DNA of 64,000 bases from an uncultured Muribaculaceae bacterium (GTDB taxonomy: Bacteria > Bacteroidota > Bacteroidia > Bacteroidales > Muribaculaceae), in contig CAJOFM010000001.1 in assembly GCA_905233915.1 (NCBI GenBank), positions 1-64,000 of the forward strand, read 5' to 3'. Of this stretch, positions 26,989 to 34,583 are shown piece by piece. Each line of letters starts with the position of its first letter. The first letter of the stretch is position 1. A program made the translations under genes and the position numbers. The notes under the pieces are model-generated. The model made no database searches. It saw only the letters and a list, made by a program, of their open reading frames with translations, and was not told where the DNA came from.

Positions 26989-28584
26989 TCAGCTGCCCAA
27001 GATCATGGAAATCAACGCGGTCACGTCGGCCACATTGATATCGCCCTCGGCATCGCCACTGCAATTGGCCTCGGAGATATAGAAGTTCTCGGTATCACCC
27101 GACAGGATATAGGTAATGAGCATCGTCACGTCGCTAACATTTACCTTGTGGTCGTGGTTCACATCACCAAGATCCCAACCAGATTCAGCCTCTTGATAGA
27201 GGAAAGTCACTTTAGGCAGGAAGGAAATGGGTGAAACCTCAAAGCCATAGTAGTCGTCGTTCCAAGCCTCGAGGGCTGCCCACTGCTCGGTAGTGATGCC
27301 ATAGAAGGTTGAAGACGCATAATTGACATCTCCCGGCGCGGTCACTTTGGCATCGACCACCAGGTTGCCGCCCTTGTATTCAAAGGGCTGGTCAAGGACA
27401 AAGATAAAATCCTTGCTACCCTTAACGGGCGTGAGTGTGGCGACAGTGGTTAATCCCGTCAAGAGGTTCTCGGCTGAATAATTAGACAAATCGGGATATT
27501 CGGCCTGCTCAGTCGTCATGAGCGAGAGGGTGATAACACCACCATTCATCCTCAAAAGCTGAGGATAGAACCTGAGTTCCACGATGCTGGAGCCTACCAT
27601 GTTGGTCAACATGTGAGCAGGATAAATCATCTGGCCTTCAGTGCCCACAACGTCAATATAGACACCGTCGATGGGCAGTGTGCCGATAGCCAGGGAGTCG
27701 CATACGGTCAGTTCCTGAGCAGCAGGCCATGCCGTAGCTGTGAGGGGCACAGTAAGAGTTCCCGCATCACCGCAGTCAATGCTCAATACGGCATTGAAAT
27801 CACCGGCAGCGGTGGGAGCAAACCTGACAGGGACATCGAGCGACTCGTTAGACTGTAAGGTAACGGGGCCAAGGTCTACAAAGAAAGGCTCAGACACGCT
27901 GAATGACGGAGTGAATGCCAGGTTGCCGACATTGGTAAGCCGAACCGACTGCACATCCTCATTACCAACGCGCACCGTGTTGAACGACAACTGGTAAGGG
28001 AACAGCTTGGCTGCATAGGGCACATCGGCACCAAAGTCAAATGTCGCCATGGGGATGGAGCGAGAGACCTCGTTGCGGGAAATAGAGCAGTAATTATCGG
28101 CACGCTGACAGATGAACAGGTCGGCAGTGGTCGAGCAAATACCAGCCTCTTCCACATAGGTGTCAATCACCAGATTGCCGCCGTTATAAGGAAACGGAGC
28201 ATCAAAATTGATAACCACTTGGGTAATGCCAGGGGTAATTGACATAGTTGCCACTTGGGTCAAGCCATCCTCCACATAGTTGCCAAATGCAGATTGAGAG
28301 GTTTCGCCAACCGACACGCGCACCGTGCCTCCACTAGCCTCGATGTCGCCATAAGTGTAAAACGTGATGGAATTGATGGCTTCATCCTTCATCGCCGTAA
28401 GCACTGCCGCAGGATAAATCACCTGGGACCTGGTCCCCACCTCGTCAAGATAGAGCATGTTGATAGGGACAACCCAGTTGGGCTCGTCATTGCCCTCAAA
28501 GACAGTGAGGGTGTTTCTTGCCTGGGCCGAGAACACAGCAAGCAATGTGAACAGGGCGACAGACAGGTGTTGTAAGTTTCTCAT
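26989..28584 (-). CDS. Secreted multidomain protein with dockerin-like end
   Basis: 531 aa from the ATG at 28584 (MRNLQHLSVALFTLLAVFSAQA, a signal peptide); 16 upstream codons are discarded. Layout: family domain A (about 23-190; QVIYPAAVL, FPYNGGNLVIDTYV), an ASH/choice-of-anchor-D-like beta domain (about 200-285; VRLTNVGNLAFTPSFSV, VRFAPTAAGDFNAVL), a second domain A (about 290-450; QMIYPAHML, FEYKGGNLVVDA), then two dockerin half-repeats (DVNHDHKVNVSDVTMLITYI and DAEGDINVADVTALI). The same layout occurs in the protein at 30384. Function unknown; extracellular. Confidence 0.85.
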   Translation of the reverse strand: MRNLQHLSVALFTLLAVFSAQARNTLTVFEGNDEPNWVVPINMLYLDEVGTRSQVIYPAAVLTAMKDEAINSITFYTYGDIEASGGTVRVSVGETSQSAFGNYVEDGLTQVATMSITPGITQVVINFDAPFPYNGGNLVIDTYVEEAGICSTTADLFICQRADNYCSISRNEVSRSIPMATFDFGADVPYAAKLFPYQLSFNTVRVGNEDVQSVRLTNVGNLAFTPSFSVSEPFFVDLGPVTLQSNESLDVPVRFAPTAAGDFNAVLSIDCGDAGTLTVPLTATAWPAAQELTVCDSLAIGTLPIDGVYIDVVGTEGQMIYPAHMLTNMVGSSIVELRFYPQLLRMNGGVITLSLMTTEQAEYPDLSNYSAENLLTGLTTVATLTPVKGSKDFIFVLDQPFEYKGGNLVVDAKVTAPGDVNYASSTFYGITTEQWAALEAWNDDYYGFEVSPISFLPKVTFLYQEAESGWDLGDVNHDHKVNVSDVTMLITYILSGDTENFYISEANCSGDAEGDINVADVTALISMILGS

Positions 28585-28724
28585 ACAATAGTTTTTATAG
28601 ACATCTAAAAAATAATAGCAAAATTCCCTCAATCCTGTGTCACGCAGGACTGAACTGAATAGAGTTTAATAGGGAAAAGTGATAATTCTAAATCAAAAGT
28701 AAGCATTTTGAACAATTATCAGCG

Positions 28725-28755
28725 CAAAATTACAATAAATATTACATCTGACAAA
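28725..28755 (-). promoter_or_regulatory. Promoter of the 26989-28584 gene
   Basis: Minus strand: TTTG (plus 28752-28755), 19-nt spacer, TAATTTTG (plus 28725-28732). A second -7 like box (TACTTTTG, plus 28694-28701) lies downstream without a well-spaced TTTG. Confidence 0.7.
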
Positions 28756-28798
28756 GGATTCCTGCATTTATCATCAATACCAGGTCAATAAAAATCAC

Positions 28799-28829
28799 AA
28801 AAAGGGAGGTGCGCTAAGCACCCCCCTTT
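28799..28829 (-). terminator. Terminator of the 28869-30155 gene
   Basis: AAAGGGAGGTGC-GCTAA-GCACCCCCCTTT. On the minus strand the stem is followed by TTTGTG. Nearly the same sequence follows the 30384 gene. Confidence 0.8.
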
Positions 28830-28868
28830 GACAGCCGGATTAATCCAGCTTGTTAGTCAGTTACTTGA

Positions 28869-30155
28869 TTAGTTCTGCAGAATCTTCTGAATCAGAGCAG
28901 TAACGTCGGCTACATTGATCTGGCCTTCACCATCCACGTTGGCCTGCGCGGGATAGAACACCTCGGGCTCAGCACCTGAAGTCAGGATGTACTTAATCAA
29001 GTCGGTAACGTCGGCAACGTTAACTGCACGGTCGTGGTTCACATCACCAAGCTGCCACTCGGGCACCTTCTCCCAAGCAACGGGTTCGAATACCAATGTC
29101 TCACCAGACTTCCAAATCAGACCATAGATATTGTAGTTGCCAGTGGCAGGCTGATTTCCGTTACCGGTCAGCGAAATTTTATTGCCGTCAGGCAGCGTAA
29201 TGGTACGGATTGGTAAGAATGATTTTGTCACATTCTCGGCGACAACATAGGCGTTGAGCATACTCTCATCGGGGAAGGCGGTAAGCACCTGGGCAGCAGC
29301 CAGTTCAGCATTGGTCTCACCGCTGGCGCTGAGGTCTGCAGCATTGATGAACTTAACCCAACCGTTGTCGCTGGTCTTGGTGGCTTTCCAGCCCTGGCTC
29401 AGCACCTGGCCGTTCTCAAAGGTAGCGGCATCGACAATCTGGCCGTAGCCGCTCTCGTCGCGCAAGTACACGCTGCCATTCCAGCAAACGGTAACAACTG
29501 CATCGCCGTTGAAAGTGAATTCAGCATTGTCCTCCATTGCGTTAGCCTGGGCCAGCGTGGTAGCAATGTTGCCCTGAGGCTCCTCACTATCATAGGTGAA
29601 GGTGGTCTTAGGATAGAACTGCTGAGCAGATACAGAACTAGCGCCATAGGCCGAACCATTTACCGAAGAGTTTTGGCCAAAGAAATAGCCATGATCACTA
29701 TATGAGCCTTCTACAGTAACAGAAAGCATGAGCACGAGATTGTCACCATTGTAGGTGAAGGGTTCACTCAGATTGAATACAATCTCGCTATCGCCACGCG
29801 TCATCGCAGTAGCACTCACCAGCGTCAAGTCATCAGCGGGAATAAGAGAAGGGCTCCATCCTCCGAAAGCATCCTGAGTCGTTGTTCCCAGATAGAGAGA
29901 CAACTCACCGCCATTCATCACGTTACCAGTCTCGTTGGCAACATAGAATTTAACAGAAGTAATGTCTTTTCCAACCAATTCGGTAATTTCAGCAGCGGGA
30001 TAAATCACCTCGCCGTAGTAGGGTGACCAATCAAAATAAGTCGCACGGAATGGGATGTACTCATTCTGGTCGGTACCATCAAACACAGTTACATCAACAG
30101 CCTGTGCAGCAAAAGCCACAGCGGCCAAAACAAAGATAGATAATAATTTCTTCAT
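28869..30155 (-). CDS. Secreted family protein with dockerin-like end
   Basis: 428 aa. Signal peptide MKKLLSIFVLAAVAFAAQA. One family domain A (about 20-195; EVIYPAAEI, FTYNGDNLVLMLSV) is followed by a different middle domain (about 200-360; FTFNGDAVVTVCWNGSVYLR, IYGLIWKSGETLVF). The latter resembles OB-like beta domains of Bacteroidales surface proteins, but the match is not firm. Then come two dockerin half-repeats (DVNHDRAVNVADVTDLIKYI and DGEGQINVADVTALI). The signal peptide, upstream DNA, dockerin and terminator are close copies of those of the gene at 30384. Confidence 0.83.
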   Translation of the reverse strand: MKKLLSIFVLAAVAFAAQAVDVTVFDGTDQNEYIPFRATYFDWSPYYGEVIYPAAEITELVGKDITSVKFYVANETGNVMNGGELSLYLGTTTQDAFGGWSPSLIPADDLTLVSATAMTRGDSEIVFNLSEPFTYNGDNLVLMLSVTVEGSYSDHGYFFGQNSSVNGSAYGASSVSAQQFYPKTTFTYDSEEPQGNIATTLAQANAMEDNAEFTFNGDAVVTVCWNGSVYLRDESGYGQIVDAATFENGQVLSQGWKATKTSDNGWVKFINAADLSASGETNAELAAAQVLTAFPDESMLNAYVVAENVTKSFLPIRTITLPDGNKISLTGNGNQPATGNYNIYGLIWKSGETLVFEPVAWEKVPEWQLGDVNHDRAVNVADVTDLIKYILTSGAEPEVFYPAQANVDGEGQINVADVTALIQKILQN

Positions 30156-30238
30156 AATAAATGAATAGGGTTATGAAAAATGAATTACACGTTAATCGTT
30201 TTTAAATACTATATCCAAAATCAGGTCATTTATGGCCA

Positions 30239-30270
30239 CAAAGATATAAGGATTATTGAAAACTGCAAAA
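30239..30270 (-). promoter_or_regulatory. Promoter of the 28869-30155 gene
   Basis: Minus strand: TTTTG (plus 30266-30270), 19-nt spacer, TATCTTTG (plus 30239-30246), then TGGCCATAAATGACC. The downstream stretch matches that of the promoter at 32058. Confidence 0.78.
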
Positions 30271-30310
30271 ATAGCATATAAAAAAACATCAATCCTGGCC
30301 TATAATCATC

Positions 30311-30342
30311 AAAAAAAGGAGGTGCGCTAAGCACACCCCCTT
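30311..30342 (-). terminator. Terminator of the 30384-31967 gene
   Basis: AAGGAGGTGC-GCTAA-GCACACCCCCTT (two-base bulge). On the minus strand followed by TTTTTGATG. A duplicate of the terminator at 28799. Confidence 0.72.
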
Positions 30343-30383
30343 GTGGCAGCCGGATTATTCCAGCTTGTTAGTTTGTCACTTGA

Positions 30384-31967
30384 TTAGTTCTGCAGAATGC
30401 TCTGAATCAAGGCAGTAACGTCAGCAACATTGATCGGCTCGATACCATCCACGTTGGCCTCCTCAGGATAGAACACCTCGGGCTCAGAACCTGAAGTCAG
30501 GATGTACTTGATCAGGTCGGTAACGTCGGCAACGTTAACGGCGTGGTCGTGGTTCACATCACCAAGGTCATAAGCGGGCTGAGGCCCTTCATCCTTGGCA
30601 TAGGTAAAGGTAGCCATGGGCAGGAAACGGCTCCTATCGGTATCGGAGGTGTAGTGATACATCGATACATAGTCACTCTGGTATGCACCATAGAAGTTGG
30701 TGCTCTTCCAACCACTCGACTCGATTACTCTTGCCTCGATAGCAAGGTTACCACCATTATACTGATAGGGCTCACTGAGAACGAAGGTGAGTTCGTTACC
30801 GCCAGGAGTCGGAACGAGGGTAGCAACTACGTTCATCTCATCGTAGGGATTTGCAGTCTCAAATGCAGCCTCTTCAACCTGCTTGAATGACAACTGAAGC
30901 TTACCGCCATTGAACTGGAGTTCACCCCTTGAATGGAAAGTCACCTTGGTGATCTTTTTGCCATTAGCCATGGTCAACATGTCAGCGGGGTAGATCATCT
31001 GGCCATAGGTGCCAACCTGATCATAGTACGTGCCATAGAAAGGCAGCTTACCTTCGTAGGATTCGCCCTCAGCAACAGTAAACTCATAGACGGGAGCGAT
31101 GGTCTCGCCAGTGATGGCGACTTCGTAGTAACCAGCAGCACCGCAGTCAATGGTCAAGGTTGCGGGATACTGACCGATCTCACCAGGAACATACTTGACG
31201 GTCACCTGCATCGACTCACCGTGAGCGAGTTCAACGGGATTGGCCTCGACGCTATAGGGAGCAGCGAGTGTGCCGATGACGGGAGTGAAGGGATTGCTAC
31301 CATAGTTAGTAATAGTGATCACCTTGGAAGCCTCATCGCCCTGCTGTACCTGACCGAAGTCGAGAGCCAGCGGAGTCACGAGAGCGTAATCGGTCTTGGG
31401 CTCATAGATGAAAGTGGTCTTGGGAATAAACTGCAGGCTCGAAACCGTGGACTCGCCATAAGCCGAGAAGTAAGCATTAGTCTCTTCACCGTAGAAATAA
31501 GTATCGCCGCCAACGTAGGTGCCGTCCTCAGTGAATTGGGTCTCGAGCAGGATATTGCCACCAGCATAGAACCAAGGCTGATTAAAGTTCACAACAATCA
31601 CGCTATCGCCACGGGTCATCGAGAACTCAGCAACCTCAGTCATCTCACCTTCAGCGAAGCTGGGACCATAGCTAGAAAAATAATTGGCATCAGTCGTACC
31701 AATGGAAACGGTTGCTTTACCACCGTTCATTGTGCTACCGTCTGGGTTAGCAACGTAGAACGTCATCGACGTGATGGTCGATCCCTGCAAAGCAGTAATT
31801 TCTGCTTCAGGATAAATCACCTGATGATGATAGGGAGAATAGTCAAAATAAGTAGCCCTGAAAGGAACATACGGGCTTGTTTCTGTCCTGTCGAACAAAG
31901 TCACCTCAAGGGCCTGTGAAGCAAGAGCAACAAGGGCCAAAGCAAAGATAGATAATAATTTCTTCAT
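30384..31967 (-). CDS. Secreted multidomain protein with dockerin-like end
   Basis: 527 aa. Signal peptide MKKLLSIFALALVALASQA. Layout: domain A (about 20-190; QVIYPEAEI, FYAGGNILLETQF), an ASH-like domain (about 200-285; KVITITNYGSNPFTPVIGTL, VKYVPGEIGQYPATL), a second domain A (about 290-450; QMIYPADML, YQYNGGNLAIEARV), and two dockerin half-repeats (DVNHDHAVNVADVTDLIKYI and GIEPINVADVTALI; the second has lost a calcium-loop Asp). Same domain order as the 26989 protein, but its signal peptide, dockerin and flanks match the 28869 gene. Confidence 0.85.
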   Translation of the reverse strand: MKKLLSIFALALVALASQALEVTLFDRTETSPYVPFRATYFDYSPYHHQVIYPEAEITALQGSTITSMTFYVANPDGSTMNGGKATVSIGTTDANYFSSYGPSFAEGEMTEVAEFSMTRGDSVIVVNFNQPWFYAGGNILLETQFTEDGTYVGGDTYFYGEETNAYFSAYGESTVSSLQFIPKTTFIYEPKTDYALVTPLALDFGQVQQGDEASKVITITNYGSNPFTPVIGTLAAPYSVEANPVELAHGESMQVTVKYVPGEIGQYPATLTIDCGAAGYYEVAITGETIAPVYEFTVAEGESYEGKLPFYGTYYDQVGTYGQMIYPADMLTMANGKKITKVTFHSRGELQFNGGKLQLSFKQVEEAAFETANPYDEMNVVATLVPTPGGNELTFVLSEPYQYNGGNLAIEARVIESSGWKSTNFYGAYQSDYVSMYHYTSDTDRSRFLPMATFTYAKDEGPQPAYDLGDVNHDHAVNVADVTDLIKYILTSGSEPEVFYPEEANVDGIEPINVADVTALIQSILQN

Positions 31968-32057
31968 AAAAAAATAAATGTTAGAGTTATGAAAAATGAA
32001 TTACTCGGTTTTTCGTTCACTAATGTCAATATCCTGAATCAGGTTTATTTATGGCCA

Positions 32058-32089
32058 CAAAGATAAAATGAATATCATTAATTGCAAAA
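32058..32089 (-). promoter_or_regulatory. Promoter of the 30384-31967 gene
   Basis: Minus strand: TTTTG (plus 32085-32089), 19-nt spacer, TATCTTTG (plus 32058-32065). A full consensus match, and a near copy of the promoter at 30239. Confidence 0.78.
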
Positions 32090-32118
32090 TTATTCATTAA
32101 AAAAACGACATTCCACAT

Positions 32119-32153
32119 AAAAAGAAAGTGACGTTCTTAGGGCGCCACTTCTC
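32119..32153 (-). terminator. Terminator of the corrinoid-uptake operon
   Basis: Minus strand: GAAGTGGCG, loop, CGTCACTTTC (one mismatch), then TTTTTATG, about 20 nt after the stop codon at 32174. Confidence 0.65.
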
Positions 32154-32173
32154 AATTGATAGCGCTATAGTAA

Positions 32174-33385
32174 TCAATTAAGAATCAAATCAATCAAGGC
32201 ATTCACGTCACCCACGTTAATCTCGCCATCGCGGTTGACATCGGCCGATAAAGCAAAGGTCCCTGACAGGATGATGTCGACAAGACTGTTGATGTCGCTG
32301 ATGTTCACCTCGCCATCGCCATTGACATCTCCCGCGACTGGTTGCGGCAGTTGGGCATCGGGGTGATAGTCAATACCGCCTGCCACCTCGGTCGAGGTCT
32401 CACCAATCCACCCACAATACTGATTTTCAGCATTGTAAATCTTGATAAAATCGATGTGGGTAAGATTCACATGGCGTCCCTGGTCGTCCACAGCCCAGTC
32501 GATTTTGAAACCTGGATTATACAGGCCTTCCTCGGGGATGCGCTTGGGATTGTTGGGCAGATTATCCACATAACCCCAGGTGAAATTGTACTGCACGAAA
32601 TAGGCATTATTGTCATTGCCGCCGATGTCCACGGCATTGCAACGCAACTTTGAGCCCGAGAAGGACAGGGTCTCCTCGCCTTGGAGCCACAAGGGCCAAT
32701 AGGGCTGCTGGTGATAGACGTTACGGCTCATGTAACCACTTGTGCTGTCGGGGTTTACATCATTGCTCGTCCAACGGATGTAGGTTGTGTCGTTGAGGAA
32801 GGGATTGACTTGGCTGGGAGTGCGCTGCTTACCCTCGTCGGGACGGTAATAAGTGATGGCGTAATCGTGCTGGGTTGTGGGGTGAGAATACTCGCTGCCT
32901 GCCAGCTCATACCACTTGTCGCCCTCGCTGGGAATGCCGTCACCATCGATGTCCACGCCCACCATGACGATGCCTGGTTCACAACTGCCGCCAGCCTCCA
33001 TGCGCTCGCTGTAGAATGCATTTCCCCATATCTCAAAGTCATAGTCATGAGTGTTAACCACAGGATGGTCGAAGCCTACCACAACATAGCCGCCATAGCC
33101 GCCCAAGGTGATCATGCTCTCGGCCCACACGGTGTCGATGCGGGTATATTCCACGCCGTGGATAGTCTGAGTCATGGTATCGACACGTCCACAGATGCTC
33201 GCCTTGCATCGCGCCAGCACGCTATCCACCGGCTCCCCCACCCTTGCGGTGGGCATGACGTTAACAAACTGCCCCGGAGCCGGACGGTACTCATAGACCC
33301 GCGAGAGCCAGGGATGATTGGCCCACACAGTCAGAGCCGTTGCCAATGTTAATAACGTCAGTATAATCTGTTGTTTCTTCATCAT
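32174..33385 (-). CDS. Surface protein of corrinoid operon, dockerin-like end
   Basis: 403 aa. Signal peptide ending near VWAN. The main domain (about 25-335) carries GGYGGYVVVGFDHPVVN, DFEIWGNAF, EPGIVMVGVDIDGDGIPSEG and WYELAGSEY. This domain is common beside BtuB/BtuG-type genes in Bacteroidales and is usually called just cell-surface protein. The C-terminal 60 residues are two dockerin half-repeats (DVNGDGEVNISDINSLVDII, DVNRDGEINVGDVNALIDLI). Third gene of the riboswitch operon, 16 nt after the propeller gene. A role in corrinoid capture is inferred from context only. Confidence 0.75.
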   Translation of the reverse strand: MMKKQQIILTLLTLATALTVWANHPWLSRVYEYRPAPGQFVNVMPTARVGEPVDSVLARCKASICGRVDTMTQTIHGVEYTRIDTVWAESMITLGGYGGYVVVGFDHPVVNTHDYDFEIWGNAFYSERMEAGGSCEPGIVMVGVDIDGDGIPSEGDKWYELAGSEYSHPTTQHDYAITYYRPDEGKQRTPSQVNPFLNDTTYIRWTSNDVNPDSTSGYMSRNVYHQQPYWPLWLQGEETLSFSGSKLRCNAVDIGGNDNNAYFVQYNFTWGYVDNLPNNPKRIPEEGLYNPGFKIDWAVDDQGRHVNLTHIDFIKIYNAENQYCGWIGETSTEVAGGIDYHPDAQLPQPVAGDVNGDGEVNISDINSLVDIILSGTFALSADVNRDGEINVGDVNALIDLILN

Positions 33386-33401
33386 ATCTTAAAGTGCTGA
33401 T

Positions 33402-34583
33402 TTATCGCTCATTAATGTTATTGCCGAGAAAGGCGAAATGGGCAGGGATATCGCCCGTGCGCACGTCCCACTTCTTGACACCAAAACGGTCAAAACAATA
33501 GAGACGGCCTGGCGAGACATAATCCTTGGCATCGGTGACGTAGATGTCCTTGGTGATCGGGTTTACCGCTACGGCATAGGGGATGACAATCTCCTTGTCG
33601 GTGCCGTCGGTAATGAAGTTGTCACTCACCTTCTGATGGGTTTGAGTGTTGATGATAGCATAGGTGACAGTATTGCTCATCGTCACGTAGCTCCACTGGG
33701 TGCTCACGACAAACAGTGAGTCCCCATCGAGCCACATATTGCTCACATAGCAGTCCACACTGTCAACAAGCTGGCTCTTGCGCGTGTCGTAGGCATAAAT
33801 CTTGCTGGGACGGGTGTAGTAATCACCCCTCGAGGCAATCCATAACACGCCGCGGCTGTCAGCCTTGACCCACGACAGGTTGATAGCGACAGGGATGCGC
33901 CTTTCTTCCTTGAAGGTCGCCAAATCGATGACCGACACTGTGTTCTCGTAGTTGGGCACCATATAGCCTCCCGAGTTGGCGACATAAATCTTGTTCTCGA
34001 CAATCTCCAGCTCGTCGGGCTGGAAACCCACGATGCAGGTGTCCACAATCTGCATCGTAACAGTGTCTATCTTCGCGACATAACCTCGCTGCTCATAGTT
34101 GGGATTGATCTGTACAGGTCCCGCATAGCTGGTCACATAGGCATAACCGCCATAGAAACGGATGAAGCGGCAGTTGGGGATATTGATCTGGTATTTCTTT
34201 TTGCAGGTGTACTTGTCGAGTACATCCACCTTGTTGGAACAGTTGATGACGCAATACAGGTTACTGCCGTAGATGCCGAGGTCGTTGCCCACATCGCCCA
34301 TCTCCTTGGGGACGGTGGGGTTGGCATAGGAGAAGATGTTGCGGATGTATTCGCCGCTGGCATAATCGTAGTAGTCGAGTGTGGCTTTGTTCCACCCCAT
34401 GTTGCCCTCACACAACAGGTAGAAGCCCTCGATGTCGGTGAACTCAGGCCTTGCCACCGACACATGCTCGGGCAGGAAGATAGTGACCTCCTCGCGGCAC
34501 CCCGTGAACAGCAGTAATAGCGCAAAATGAACCAGGAGAAGCGTCGCTCTGGCGCATTGGTGTTTATTTGGTTTGATCTTCAT
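33402..34583 (-). CDS. BtuG-like beta-propeller lipoprotein (DUF5074)
   Basis: 393 aa. Lipoprotein signal with lipobox LFTGC (Cys near residue 29). The rest is a beta propeller of YncE-like blades (VDVLDKYTCKKKYQI, IYVANSGGYMVPNYENTVSV, DIYVTDAKDYVSPGRLYCF), the fold of BtuG, the surface protein that binds cobalamin with very high affinity and hands it to BtuB in Bacteroides. The start codon overlaps the btuB stop codon by one base (TGATG), showing coupling to the transporter. Substrate is inferred from the riboswitch and neighbours. Confidence 0.85.
   Translation of the reverse strand: MKIKPNKHQCARATLLLVHFALLLLFTGCREEVTIFLPEHVSVARPEFTDIEGFYLLCEGNMGWNKATLDYYDYASGEYIRNIFSYANPTVPKEMGDVGNDLGIYGSNLYCVINCSNKVDVLDKYTCKKKYQINIPNCRFIRFYGGYAYVTSYAGPVQINPNYEQRGYVAKIDTVTMQIVDTCIVGFQPDELEIVENKIYVANSGGYMVPNYENTVSVIDLATFKEERRIPVAINLSWVKADSRGVLWIASRGDYYTRPSKIYAYDTRKSQLVDSVDCYVSNMWLDGDSLFVVSTQWSYVTMSNTVTYAIINTQTHQKVSDNFITDGTDKEIVIPYAVAVNPITKDIYVTDAKDYVSPGRLYCFDRFGVKKWDVRTGDIPAHFAFLGNNINER

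Noticed and set aside
26166..33385. Cellulosome gene cluster
   Set aside because: Dockerin repeats are present but there is no cohesin, scaffoldin or carbohydrate-active enzyme in the window.
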